Below are positions 45,552 to 56,539 of a DNA stretch of 64,000 nt, piece by piece. The position numbers and the translations under genes are program-made. Position 1 is the first letter of the stretch. Every line of letters begins with the position of its first letter. The notes beneath the pieces are model-generated. The model saw only the letters and a program-made list of their open reading frames with translations. It searched no databases and was not told the origin of the DNA. This DNA comes from Trachythela sp. YZ-2020 (taxonomy: Eukaryota; Cnidaria; Anthozoa; Malacalcyonacea; Clavulariidae), in contig JADLSH010000153.1 in NCBI GenBank assembly GCA_016169945.1, positions 868,001-932,000 on the forward strand, in the 5' to 3' direction.

Positions 45552-47599
45552 TTAAATGTCAATGTAAGATTCCATTGATTCATCAATACTGGCTCTCTTC
45601 TTCCCATTCCTACCTGGTGGCAGAATACATGGGAGCAGGCCCAATGCAGCATTTGACTTCTCATCATCTGAACCTAAATATATTTAATATTAAGCGAAAA
45701 TACCATTAAGGGAAAATTAATGATATGTTATCATAGTTAAAACTGTCAAAGAAAACTAAAATATCTACACAACAAAGTACAAACCATACAGTATTAAACT
45801 GACAATGAATGTATTAAACTGACAAGAGTTATTCAATGATGTATCGAGATTATTTTCTATCATTCTTTTCTCATTATATTCAATTTCTTAAAATAACACT
45901 AGTTAATACTTACATAATGTTGATGCATTTATGTTCAAATAGGAAGCCCACTTTCCTTGACGACTTGCATACTTTGTGACTTCACATATGTAGGTTGGAG
46001 TCCACTGCATGTACAAACAATCCGACACGTCTGGAAACAGCATACGGAAATCAGCTTCAATCTGTACCAGTGAAAATTAAAGAAATAATTATGTTTATAA
46101 CTACTGTACAATAGGTAATCAACCAGTGCTTGGCTTTAGCAATAGTCACTCCACTAGGCTGGATCTATTAAATAAACCCATGTTATCATGTATTTTTAAT
46201 GATTTCCTGGTAACCCTGGAGTTACTATGTACCTGTACAAAACTATGTACAAAAGTAACTATGTACCTGTGATTTAATTTACTGTAGGGCAAACTCGTTA
46301 CAGTAAATTCACTAAACAATTAAAATGTCAACATCTTTAATTTGGCTTTCCTTAACTTGTATCAACTATATAAATTACTACGGATGTATGCATACACTGT
46401 ACTCACCATGCCAGGTGTGTCGAAAAGGCGAGGATATTCCAAAACAATGTTACCAACTGGCTGCCCAGGGCTCTTTCTTATCCATTCAGCCCTCTTAACA
46501 GCTGTCTTCTCCATAAAATAAATAACTTGTGAGGATGGAGCCAAATTGTGCTTCAGCCACTCTACCATGCTTTTAAATTGTTCAGGTGATAAATCAGATT
46601 CTGTGAAAGTAAATAAAGTAATGCCACATGTCACTCACATGACAGAAATAGAAAATCGCTATGTACATAATTATGTTTTAACCTACATCACATATATCCC
46701 CCAAATGACACTAACTCTAAAGGTTCTTGGAGACTTCTAAGGGATTTGTTACTGTAGTGTAACATAACAATATTATAACCAGTTCAGTGAGTCACATCTG
46801 CTAACTTTGATCATTGCATATGTAAAAACAAAAACAGTCGGTGAAGATGATTTTTTTACTAAGAATATAATTAAAGGTACTGTCAAGTCTGCGCATGTAC
46901 ATTGTGGGGTCCCCACATGTAAACATAGTCCTTTATATGTTCTATATTGCGGTGAAGAGAGCAGATTCATTCTGAAATAATCTTTAACTACTAGCATCAT
47001 CCATCATTCAACTATACTATGGCGATAACATGTCCGAATAATTGTTCAAAGACTTTGTTTACATAGAAAATGCAAATGTCAGCAAAATGGACTTGACGGC
47101 ACCTTTAAGATAGTTGAATTCATGTTTGGGGTCCAGTGAGTGCAAATAAATGTGTTATCATTATCAATATTAAGACATCATACCAGGCAAAATCGCAGCA
47201 GTCAATGTTGAAGAATTTGAAGAACTTGAAGATGGAGAATTTGAAGCATTAGACTTTTCAGTGGAGTAACTCCGCCTAACGTTCCTGAGCCGTTCTTCAA
47301 TCCACCCAGACGAAGAATGCTTTCCTTTACCTCGAGTGTACCAGGCTTCCTACAATTGAAGTCAATGTCAATGATAATTAATATTGGCACTCAGGGGTGG
47401 ATCTAGGGGTTTTAGTGAGTAGTTCACTCATGCCAAAGGCATGAGACACGACTGCTGTAAGGCAGGAGAAACCTAGGGGCTAGGGGGCATGCACCCTCAG
47501 AAATTGTTGAAATCTAGCATCTCTATGGCATTTCCAGAATTTGGAGAAAGATTTTACCAAATTCTGATTTTCAAAAATTGATATATAAATAAGTCTAAA

Positions 47600-49752
47600 T
47601 TACAATTTTTTAAAAATTAGTAGAGTTTTACAATAATTCGCAAACCGCACATTGCTTGTTCGTTTTCTTTTTTTCTTCGTTGATGTAAATTTGCGTTGTT
47701 TTTCAGTGTATTTGTTTCCAGGAGAATTTGTTACCAATTTCAATGGTGACAAACATTTTTGTCTTTTCATTGACATAAACAAGTGTTTAGCAGCAGTTAC
47801 CTTTTTGTTCAAGACAATGAGGGCCTCATTGTTCTCGCAATCAAATAGCTGGTCAACGAGTGTCAAAAGCTGCCTCTTGGTGGCTTCTTTCAGTGCTACA
47901 TTATCTTGCGTTACTTTAGTTTTCTTTTGAATCAGAGATGCAACTAACTGTAGTTCTCTAGCTTTATAATCCGTATTGGTGACAGCAGTCTCAGCTGTAC
48001 TGCAATCACCTGTGTCATTTGTTTCATCTTCCAGTTTCTTTGCCGACAAGTATGTTTGCAGTAGATGAATGTGTTTACAGATGATATTGTTTATAAGACC
48101 ATCAGTACAATCACATATAAATTGGTGAACACAAATGTTACACTCTGCACACCTTATTTGACAGGTGTTGTCCATGCAGTAATTTGCTTGTTTCAGTACT
48201 GTATAGATTATATCACTCTTGCTACTTGGTATTTTCCATCTGAGATCACCATCTTCTTTAACAATGTCAATGCTCATTCCTCTACTCTTATTGTGTCGAT
48301 CATTAATAATCCTTGCTTTAAATGTTGGTTTGCCCTTTGTTAGCTTGCTGGCTCTATCAAATGACTTATCTCTGATAAATTTCATCAAACTTATCAAGCA
48401 GTGGTCTACTCTCCTGTTCGCTTTGCCATTCAGATAGCAATATTTAAACACGCGATGAAATGCCTCCACTATCATATTTGTATTGATACCCATCCCTTTT
48501 CGGTAGCAATAGCCCCAATATTCACTTCTTCCGTGCCATTCACTTTGAAAATAATTCGCAAATTCTGGGCTCAATGCTGGAAGCTGCTCGCAAAGCTGCA
48601 ACATATATTGTTTAAAAGTTTCCACTTCAGTTTGCTGCAAGACAGTCCTTAACATTTTATAAATCTCAGCAGCCACTACAGTGTCTTTCACTTTGTTTCT
48701 GAGTTCTAGTTGCCATGCACGATCAACATGCCATGTGCAATAGAGTCGTCTAGGGCTTCCACCCATCACTGCCAGCCAGGCATTATAAAATTGACTGGCT
48801 AGATCAGACATTAGCCAATGTGGTTCCAACACACCACAGTTCTTTTTTACCATGTCAAAAAATACACACATGTGTGTAAAATCTTCATGATTGGACAGGC
48901 ACCATGCAATGGGGATACCTGTCCCAAACTCATCCAAAACAACAAGAGATGTCAAAAGGAAGTCATACCCTGTTGTGCCATGGGTTGCATCGATGCATAC
49001 TCCTTTATTGGCAAATTTGTCTGCCATCATTTTTTGGAATGGGTTTTGGATAACAAGTACAAAATCATCTTGAGTTAAATTAAGATGGTCTGGAGCAGCA
49101 TCTCCTTGAAATTTCGCAAAAAGAATAGGGTTGCTATCACTAGTGGTCCATTCATGCACCCACGCCCGTACACTGACTTGGTCATCAGGGTGCCGTCGAG
49201 TGTCACTTACCCCAAATGATGATTTAATGTTGTTTAAATCTTTTTTTTCAACTATATGATGTCGCTTAAACTCCTGGTCTGAATGATTCATGGCTTCCTC
49301 TCTGATGTCATTTAATATTTTCTCTCTACTAACACCTTGCTGTAGACGTGCAGCAATTTCCTCTCTTTTTCCCTTGGTGAGCCATGTATGCTGCACATCC
49401 TTTTCATGTCCGTGATGGGTGTAACATATCTCTGCCAATACACTGCCATCGCTATTCGTTGTCACTTTAATGCCAGCAGTGCAATTTTCTTGGATTTTAC
49501 AACTTCCTGAAATAAAACAGTAAAAACTATTGTGCAGTCTTATAATAATTATCAAAATCTTAACAAATTGATCCCTTGGTTTTACAGAACAATATGTACC
49601 TTGTGACTTAGTCCGTCTTTTCCCAGTTCCTTTTGGGACATAAACACCACCTCGATTACACCGGAAGTGTTGTACATTAGGTGTTGGTTTATTCTTTTTG
49701 CTAAAAGTGCATATATTTTCTTCTTCGATTCTATCTTTCCATTGCTCAAATT
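47600..49752 (-). CDS. MULE-type transposase with SWIM zinc finger
   Basis: Exons 49752-49600 and 49506-47600 form the transposase part. The N-terminal region (FRCNRGGVYVPKG, then SCKIQENCTAGIKV and YTHHGHEKD) looks like a WRKY/FLYWCH-type DNA-binding fold. The catalytic core has Asp in CIDATHG, Asp in MSDLASQF and a likely Glu in MIVEAFHRVFK. Near the C-terminus is a SWIM motif, C-x-C-x9-C-x-H (CDCTDGL...CKH), followed by an acidic spacer and a Lys-rich tail. SWIM fingers are usual in Mutator-like transposases. The frame is open, so this part looks intact. It follows a C2H2 and a Ulp1 part on the same strand, probably once one long gene. The cluster lies in the first intron of the SAMD3-like gene; I did not find separate TIRs for it, so it may be the outer element's own transposase or another nested insertion. 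Confidence 0.85.
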
Positions 49753-49782
49753 CTAGAAAGGTAGAAGATTTAAAATTATTAT

Positions 49783-49890
49783 TTAACCCATTAACACGCA
49801 ATGCGCCCAAAGTACCCTACTTTAGTATTTACTCTGTCTAACCCCAGACGATTTTACTCGTCAGTGGTAGAGCAGTGGTTAATGGATTAG
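49783..49890. repeat. TTAA-ended MITE in an intron of the SWIM-transposase gene
   Basis: It starts TTAACCCATTAAC and ends GGTTAATGGATTA, with the family core 'tttactcgtcagtggtag'. It lies between the C2H2 exon and the SWIM-transposase exon. Confidence 0.7.
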
Positions 49891-50600
49891 ACATATACTC
49901 GCCTGTCATGTTGTCCAGCAACACTGTTTCGGTTTGGAATACCACTGCATGCTTTCTCCCCAGATGTTCTCGTAGGTCTCTGATTTTACTGCATTTAAAA
50001 CCACAGTTATGGCAAATACAATTTCCAGTAATTTCTTCTGTTGCAGATGGGTGGTGCTTCTGAATGTGGCGCCTCAACGAAAACATTCTGGAATACACTT
50101 CATTACACAAAGAGCATACTGTGCTCTCTTTTGTTTTTGAATCAGTCTGAGAAGGTGTGACCACGGGGGTAGCTGGGATAGAGGGCTTGACCACAGGGGG
50201 TGATGAGGTAGATGGCTTGACGACAGGGGGTGATGAGGTACAGGGCTTGACGACAGGGGGTGATGAGGTAGAGGGCTTGACCACAGGGGGTGATGAGGTA
50301 GAGGGCTTCACGACGGGGGCGATGAGGTGGGGCTTCACGACGGGGAAGTTGGGATAGAGGGCTTGACCACAGGGGGTGATGAGGTAGAGGGCTTGACAAC
50401 GGGGGGAGCTGGGATAGAGGGCTTGACCACAGGATCCTTTGTTATTTTAGGAATTACATTATCTTCACTTAAATTGCCATTGTCATTTTTAGTGGCTGAG
50501 GAAACAGATTGTCGCAGTTTGTACCAGAATTGTGGGATGATATACAGTGGATTTACACGATTGCTTGCAATCCAACATCCAAGGACAAGTCGAAGATATT
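49891..50600 (-). CDS. Linker with VVKPSTSSPP repeats and two C2H2 fingers
   Basis: Minus-strand sequence links the Ulp1 part to the SWIM transposase. It reads CWIASNRVNPLYIIPQFWYK, then about eight units of ten residues of the type VVKPSTSSPP, then two C2H2 fingers (CSLCNEVYSRMFSLRRHIQKHH and CHNCGFKCSKIRDLREHLGRKH). The donor after DNMTG appears to be GC. The 30-bp units (50155-50440) have lost bases at about 50325, which shifts the frame, and another frame change lies near 50610 at the end of the Ulp1 part. The fingers may help the transposase find its ends. Confidence 0.7.
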
Positions 50601-52042
50601 TGCTGTATCTAGTGGATTGCTCAGATATATCGGTGGGAAATCTTTGGCTAGCTGATTATATACCGAGGTGATGTCTTTGAATAACTCATTGTTGTAACAA
50701 GAAATTGCAGCCATGACCATGACAACAACACCACATATGCTGCCACATCTCTGCAAGGGGTAATGTTTTGCACACTTGTGATTACACTTGTGTCCTCCTG
50801 TGCTGGGGCATTTGCTGTTGGGGTCATGTGCACTTGTGAACAAGTAATTGACAACATCATCTTCAATATCAACAGCTTTGATATACGTATTCACTTGGGA
50901 AAGGAGACTGTCCGGGACTTGCCAACCCAAGGAATCAGCATAAACAATTCGCTTTTCAGCCAAGTTAATGTGGCACAAGCTCCAATGGTGGCCAAGATGC
51001 ATGTCATTGCCAATGTAAGTTTTACCTCTTTGGTCCTTTCCAACATTTATGGCAAAACAGATTTGTGATGGTTTTACCCGGCTATGGGTAAATCGCCGAT
51101 GAGATGCAGGGGGTTTGTAGAGTGTTCCATTCAGATAAACAAAGTATGTTGTATCTTGGGTTTTATTTAGGTTGGCCATCAGCCAGCACACATGATCAGA
51201 TGATACCCAACGGTCTGCACACAATGTGGACAATTCATCTGAAGACAAACCAAATGGATTGGAGACCTCATCGTATTGTTTGCAATACAGGAACTGCTGA
51301 AAATCTGCTATGAGAGAGGCTGATGGATATTCAACAACTGTCTCTGGTTTGTTGTATGGTCGTGCAAACCATGTGACTTCTTCCTCAACAGCTGCTTGGA
51401 TGCGTCTCATTGTATGGAATCTTGTTAGTTGATTTAGGCCATCGATATTAAGCCGGCCTTTTGATGTCTCCATGTACTTGAACTGGTTGGTGCATATCTG
51501 ATCAATTGATTTTCTCCAAGCACGAAGTTGACTATCAGAAGGTATGGAGGCTAAGTGGTGAAGATCTAGAACTTCTTGCTGATGCTGGTAGCATTTCACT
51601 TGTTTGGCATGCCAACTTTCAACATTTGGGAGCAAACATTCATATGCAAAACCTCGACTGAATCGTTGAATTGTGGATGGTGCCAACTTCTTGGGATTTC
51701 TTTTGAGAAAAGATACCTGTAAATAGCATTCACTGACTTATTAACCATAATATATAATTATATATATATATATATATTATAACATACAACATGAAATCAT
51801 GCTTATCATAAATAAATGTTGCGTTGTATAGCGCACGTGTAAACAGACAAACTCAAAGCTATATCTTCCACTATGTTTGTAAACACTTTATAGACTTTTA
51901 TATAAGATATCACCTGGACAAGTTAGACCTCATATAAACTTACCCTTGTCTCACTGCTCCACATTTCCTTTCCCTGATTAAAACGCGATTGCAGAGGTAA
52001 ATACGTGCGAAGAAAATTGCAGTAGAGTGTATTCCAATACAT
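50553..52042 (-). CDS. Ulp1/C48-like cysteine protease of the SWIM-transposase cluster
   Basis: Exon 1 (52042-51944, starting MYWNTLYCNF) joins in phase to exon 2 (51716-50553) and gives 420 residues. The C-terminal half has the protease signature: His in GHHWSLCHI, Asp in VYADSLGW, and Gln/Cys in PLQRCGSICGVV. A Cys/His-rich stretch (GGHKCNHKCAKHY) precedes the catalytic Cys. The N-terminal half (residues 1-200) is of unknown function. The stop at 50553 follows a probable frame change, because the other frame continues sensibly into the linker. Ulp1 domains occur in several DNA transposons, where their role is unclear. Confidence 0.8.
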
Positions 52043-53080
52043 AAACGAGCAAACGATTGAAAAATTTGCATTTTTAGCCACATCATTGATATTATTATAT
52101 TTTGCGCGTAGAATTATCCACGCAGGTTCGTGGAGTTCACGCGATTGTCTCTATATAGTACTCAGTCTCCAGCGCAATAAAATCCAAGATGGCGGCGCTG
52201 GTGGCCAAGTCACGATTTAGCTGCTTGTTAAAAAATATCTTAGAAAAGAAACAAGATTATACTAATGTCTAATGGTTGCTAGACTGAGTAGTATTATTAA
52301 ACATATACAGCTTTAATATGTAGTATATAACTGTTGAATATAAATAAGGTATAGTTTCCGTCGAAATCACGAAATGCGAGTATGAAGTTCGACATTTTCG
52401 AGCGAAGGCCTTCTTGTTCGGCCTTCCCTGAGTGAAATTTCAAATTGTGTTTACAGACTGACATTCGCTTTCTCGGCGTAGTACAATCACAACTTGTTCA
52501 TGTTGTATAATAAGAAGACACAAGTCCAAAAAACTGGACATGTCTGATGTCTAACACTGGTATTAATATGCATTTATTTAATATATGCATCGTTCCCGCT
52601 CAACCGTAAAATAACCATATTTGCATATATATAATTATTTTTAAAAGTAAACGTTAACCTACCTTCAAATACGTCCTTGAGACTCAATAGATTCCACTCT
52701 TCTAGTTTCTCCAACACAAAACTATCCATTACCGTAACACGCGTGTCAGTGTTCAATGCGACACTAAATTATAGCAGTATATATATCGTACAAAGAGCTC
52801 CAAAATCAGGCTACCACTTCGACGGTGACTTTGTCTTCAATGTAGTTCTTGATCAGCAAATTGCGCCAAAACGAATTATTGACGTATTTAGCAAATAGCC
52901 AATCAGAAACGAAATGATATCATACACGATAACTCATTAGTGAAATTCACCAGACCACTGTGTTATAGCGATTATGGGGTAAACTATTATTCGTTACTAA
53001 CCAGGAATTGTGGTACAAATAACCAGAATAGTGTTAAAAATATTTCACCAGGCAATTTTCACCAGACATTTTTTAGAGTG

Positions 53081-53385
53081 TATGCTAACAAAATCCTTTT
53101 TGCCTGGCATTAGTCTACTGTATTCATTGTCACAATAAAAGTCAATGACACATCTTCTTGTTTCTTCCGACAGCACTTTTCCTTTCTTTTGTTCCGGCAA
53201 CTCTAAAATTCCCTTTTCTTTCACCAATTTTCTTGCTTGCCTAACGTAAGCAGAAACATTAAATTCTGTTTTAGTTTTCTCAATAGACCAAGAAGCTGGA
53301 GCTATAGTTAAAATTTGAATTTTCTGCCTTCTGTCTCACGTTTGACAACGTGTCGAGGAAGGAAGCGCAGTTGTTTTTCGCAGGC
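53081..53385 (-). pseudogene. N-terminal part of the same decayed gene, separated by insertion
   Basis: The minus-strand frame reads through SYSSIEKTK-like SWSIEKTKTEFNVSAYVRQA and ends ...EYSRLMPGKKDFVSI at the border of the insertion. The next residues of the family are found at 33300 on the other side of the outer element, where the frame begins ARNTHMQKRLLL. The two halves share the bases TAT at the junction. A frame change lies near 53320. This gives direct evidence that 33301-53080 was inserted into a once-continuous gene. Confidence 0.8.
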
Positions 53386-53487
53386 ATCGTTATTAAGATC
53401 TCTACTTCTGCGCGAGGACCTCGTAAACTTCACCAGGATCTTTTCATTTAGGCCCGCATCCTCATACCACTGTTACGAGACCTTTGA

Positions 53488-53945
53488 CACACTGCAAAAA
53501 ATTCTGAGTAAGATCTACTCAAAATATTGAGTAAATGAATGCACCCATAGTGACTCTTAATAATGACTAAAACAAACTCGTATAATTATGTGAGTAGTGA
53601 GTTTTACTAAAAAATGTGAGTTGAAAACACTCAAATTTGACCAATTTACAATTGCTCACTGAATGAGTAAACTTATAAATTACTCAAACTTTCAATAAAC
53701 TTACTCAAAATATGAGTACTTGTTACTCAAAAAAGGAGTTCTAGTTACTCAAATAAAATGCACCCATAGTGACTCCTCGTTTTGAGTAAATGAATAGTGT
53801 ACTCAAACTTTGAGTAATCTTACTCAAACGTCGAGTAGTGTATACACAAAAAAGCGTCCCACGTTACCCGACAAAAAGTCACTCAAACATTGAGGAAAAA
53901 ACATTTACTCAAACTTTGAGCAAAGGTACTTCAAATACGGGAAGT
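53488..53945. mobile_element. Left end of a second CACT-ended element with ACTCAAA/TTGAGTA repeats
   Basis: CACTGCAAAAAATTCTGAGT begins a block of about 450 bp packed with TTGAGTAA, TTACTCAA and ACTCAAAA motifs on both strands, with 'aatgcacccatagtgactc' twice. The design (CACT, then an A-rich run, then short palindromic repeats) parallels the outer element's end at 33301. The matching right end was not found in the window. Confidence 0.65.
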
Positions 53946-54812
53946 ACATATATTCAAGTATGAACTGTAAAGTCACAGTTCCCAATGGCAATGCTCAAAC
54001 AAAACCAACCTTCAGAAACAAAAAATAGTAAATAGCTATATAATAGACAATATAAATGTGCAAAACTACAACATTATTTGCTAAATTATGTAACATTTAA
54101 ATATACATATTTAAGAAATCTATAACGAAAACTACATCGACACATGCAGGGGAAACTCTTTTCCAGTCCTCTAAAACATATCGACTTATCGCGCACTATG
54201 CACGTAATCATGCGCAAATAATAAAATGTCGGATGAGTTTTATATACAGTACATGTGTCTTGTAGTTTATACACTACAAAAGCTTATTGCGAGTTATATA
54301 CTCCTGGTCATTATGAAATATAGTAACTACATGCACATTAATTAATTCCTAGCCGCATACTCACCGTTCAGGCGTTCACGTGAAATGAAATATGGATGAC
54401 CCTGGGCCTAGGCCTTGTAAGTAAATGTCAAATATATTTTATTGTTTATAATAGTAATCACTGTTAAGACATCGTGTCCAGTTTATTTATAAATGTTATC
54501 ACTGAGGCCGGTAGTTTCTTGCCATCTTGGATGTTCAGTATGCATTTTTGCAAAAGGAGGCAAACATTGTTCAATGTACCTGGATATTCGAACATGAATA
54601 TATAATTTGTTGCCATGAAGGCAACAGCTGCCTCAACCAACTGTCCTTCCATTGTAAAGAGCACCATCTTCTCTACAACGATGGCAATCTCGTCCATGTC
54701 TTCTTTAGATCCCTTGGCCAGTATCTTCGGCGAGTTCTGTGTCATATCCTTTGCCACATCTTCCCATCCTCCTAGTACAAGAACAAGAAATGTAAAATAA
54801 TTACAAATTACA

Positions 54813-54926
54813 TTAACTCATTAAGCCGCAATGCATCCTAATGCACCAACTAAATGTTATTTCGCTCTGCCTAATGCCAGACAATTTTACTTTTCAAAGG
54901 GAAAGTGGTGGGCATTAATGGATTAA
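54813..54926. repeat. TTAA-ended 114-bp MITE
   Basis: It starts TTAACTCATTAAGCCGCAAT and ends GGGCATTAATGGATTAA, with the core tctgcctaatgccagacaat. It lies in an intron of the second SAMD3-like gene. Confidence 0.75.
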
Positions 54927-54951
54927 CCAGACTACCTGCCCACGTCTCATG

Positions 54952-55067
54952 TTAACCAATTTAGCTGTAATTGACGCACCCTAATGTGCCCACTTTGTAA
55001 TTTTACTCTGTCTAATGCCAGACAATTTTACTCGTCAAAGGGAAAGTGTTGGGCATTAATTGATTAA
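54952..55067. repeat. TTAA-ended 116-bp MITE, second copy nearby
   Basis: It shares the core tctgtctaatgccagacaat and 'tactcgtcaaagggaaagtg' with the copy just to its left, in the same direction. Both ends are TTAA. Confidence 0.75.
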
Positions 55068-55799
55068 CGCTTTCCATTCCCATTATGTGACATACTTCTA
55101 AATCTGAAGAGTTTATTCAAGTGTCTCGATTTATTCAAGTATCAGTTCCTAATTGTACCACAAAGTTATGCATGGCAAAGGCAAAAGGTACACAAGTCGT
55201 AAAAATATGACAATTTTAAATGCAAACTCGCCGTAATAAATTGAACAAAGTCACTGCGACCACTCTTCCCCGATTTCTGTTGTAACAGGAATGGCAGGAC
55301 CAACATTGCAACATCCTGAATTTTCTCTATAAAGAAGCAATTAAATGAATAAGTACATGATTAATTTTTTGTTAGGAATAGATGTATAGTATTGCTATAT
55401 AATGGAAGATGTATGTTGACATAACCCCCAGGAATTTTAAATGAGAAAAGCACTCTTTTTAAGTTGCTTTCTATGGCATGAATGGCAAAAGATCGATTAA
55501 TAAACACCTTAACACAAAGGAGTTAAGACATACAACAAAAAGGAGTTACGACCACTGGTTAAAACCTATTAAACTTACTATCTGAATCTTTTAACTCATT
55601 TTCATCCAAGAGCTGCAGGAATTCTTCAATTTTTTGTAATTTTTCGTCCTTGTTGAGGATCTTACAAACCTATAATCCTGCTTGCCACTTGCAAGAAGTT
55701 GGACTTAAATGTATCAACCACACTTGAAGTTATCGATAGGATCCGCTCAAATTCAGCAATAATCTATTAACATACACAAAAAGAAAAGGAAGGAAAATT

Positions 55800-56335
55800 G
55801 GGTTAATGAAATGGAAAATTGGGAGGTGAAAAACATATTCCTCGGTTGGAGAAACTAATACAAAAGAAGGCATGCCTAACTGTAAGAAAGTGTTTGAATA
55901 ATGAAGTATGCTGTAATTTTCAGGGTTATTTTGAGACAAACAACCACAATCAATGCACCAGGAATAACTCTAAGCTAGTTAAATTACCTAAAGTTAAATT
56001 GGAATATGCTAGACAATCATTTAGGTATACTGCCGCAAAGATATATAATGATCTACCGATCACAATGAGAGCGGAAGGGGATTTTAAAGTTTTTAAGAAG
56101 TCGTTGGACTCGTATTGTATTTTACTTTTTCTTGTAAATATACTTTCTGAACAATATTTCTAATAGTTTTATTTACATTATGTACAATTTCATTAATTCT
56201 TAAACAGTTCTTTATACTATAGTATTTTTACATCTATAGATGAGAGACGACACATATTGGTAGAAGTATTTTTATACTGAAATGTCTATCCTCTGTAAAT
56301 ATTTCTTAATAATAATAATAATAAATCAATGCATG
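55800..56335 (+). mobile_element. 3' fragment of a non-LTR retrotransposon
   Basis: The plus frame at 55819-56163 reads as the C-terminal tail of a LINE ORF2 (IPRLEKLIQKKACLTVRKCL and SFRYTAAKIYNDLPITMR), with a frame still open to a stop at 56161. It is followed by an AT-rich 3' end and an (AAT)n tail at about 56310-56332, as in CR1/L2-like elements. The 5' part is missing, as is usual for LINE copies. It has inserted into an intron of the second SAMD3-like gene, on the opposite strand. Confidence 0.75.
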
Positions 56336-56539
56336 CATTATTAGAAAATAATACATAAAATACTGGTTGGCTAGTTTACAAACACCTTACAACATAGAAT
56401 ATATTTGCAGTAACATCACTTTAGCGTGTAAAAACGTTTTAACTACGGTACTGTACAAATTGTACAATCATTCAATTACCTCCTCATAAGTAAACAGAGC
56501 TGGATAAGATTCTTTTATTTCTGGAAGCGTCTTTTTTCA

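Larger units (their letters stand above)
42334..52756 (-). pseudogene. SAMD3-like gene of the outer element, interrupted
   Basis: Exons on minus: 52756-52665 (SAM-like start, VLEKLEEWNLLSLKDVFE), 47349-47184 (RxK and Ser-rich), 46600-46407 (ending EYPRLFDTPGM), 46061-45914, 45673-45552 and 42648-42334 (ending in a stop). The last exon has FVIVEKQALEQTSLLKAVDV and FYVFNLNYPWQCFTTWEFFQ. From memory this matches the large family annotated sterile alpha motif domain-containing protein 3-like in fish and invertebrates. Exon 45673-45552 is cut by the 2.75 kb TTAA element. Read past that element, the exon contains TAA before its donor, so this copy is probably dead. At least one exon between 52665 and 47349 is missing from my model. 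Its role in the element is unknown. Confidence 0.65.
33301..53080 (-). mobile_element. Outer CACT-ended element, ~19.8 kb including nested elements
   Basis: The left end reads ACTCTAAAAAAAATGTGGTG and the right end, read inward, CACTCTAAAAAATGTCTGGT; both continue into repeated 'ctggtgaa' and 'cctggttattttgtacca' motifs. TAT occurs on both sides, a 3-bp target duplication that the interrupted gene supports. TIRs beginning CACT with 3-bp duplications recall EnSpm/CACTA elements, though I cannot confirm a matching transposase. Removing the two TTAA elements inside leaves about 8.7 kb. Its main gene is the SAMD3-like gene (minus), with its first exon near the right end and its last near the left end; a Ulp1/C2H2/SWIM-transposase cluster sits in the first intron. 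Confidence 0.8.
54464..56530 (-). pseudogene. Second SAMD3-like gene, 3' part, with a LINE fragment inside
   Basis: Minus-strand coding segments are 56530-56483 (LPEIKESYPALFTYEE), 55764-about 55680 (IIAEFERILSITSSVVDTF), 55670-55579, about 55329-55232 (QDVAMLVLPFLLQQKSGKSG) and 54771-54464. The last ends with EGQLVEAAVAFMATNYIFMF and a stop. The pair YPALFTYEE / IIAEFERI matches YPRLFDTPGM / IEADFRML of the SAMD3-like gene in the outer element, with an intron at the same point. The short space between 55680 and 55670 suggests a frame change. A LINE fragment (55800-56335) lies in one intron. The 5' exons were not found. It ends about 1 kb from the CACT end at 53488, as the outer element's gene does. 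Confidence 0.6.

Noticed and set aside
50142..50440. Repeat proteins of both strands over the linker
   Set aside because: They are other-frame readings of the 30-bp units that code VVKPSTSSPP.
33295..53086. 5-bp duplication TGCTA for the outer element
   Set aside because: The interrupted gene reads CTTGCTATGCTAAC on the plus strand, so TGCTA on both sides is a repeat already in the target; only TAT is duplicated.
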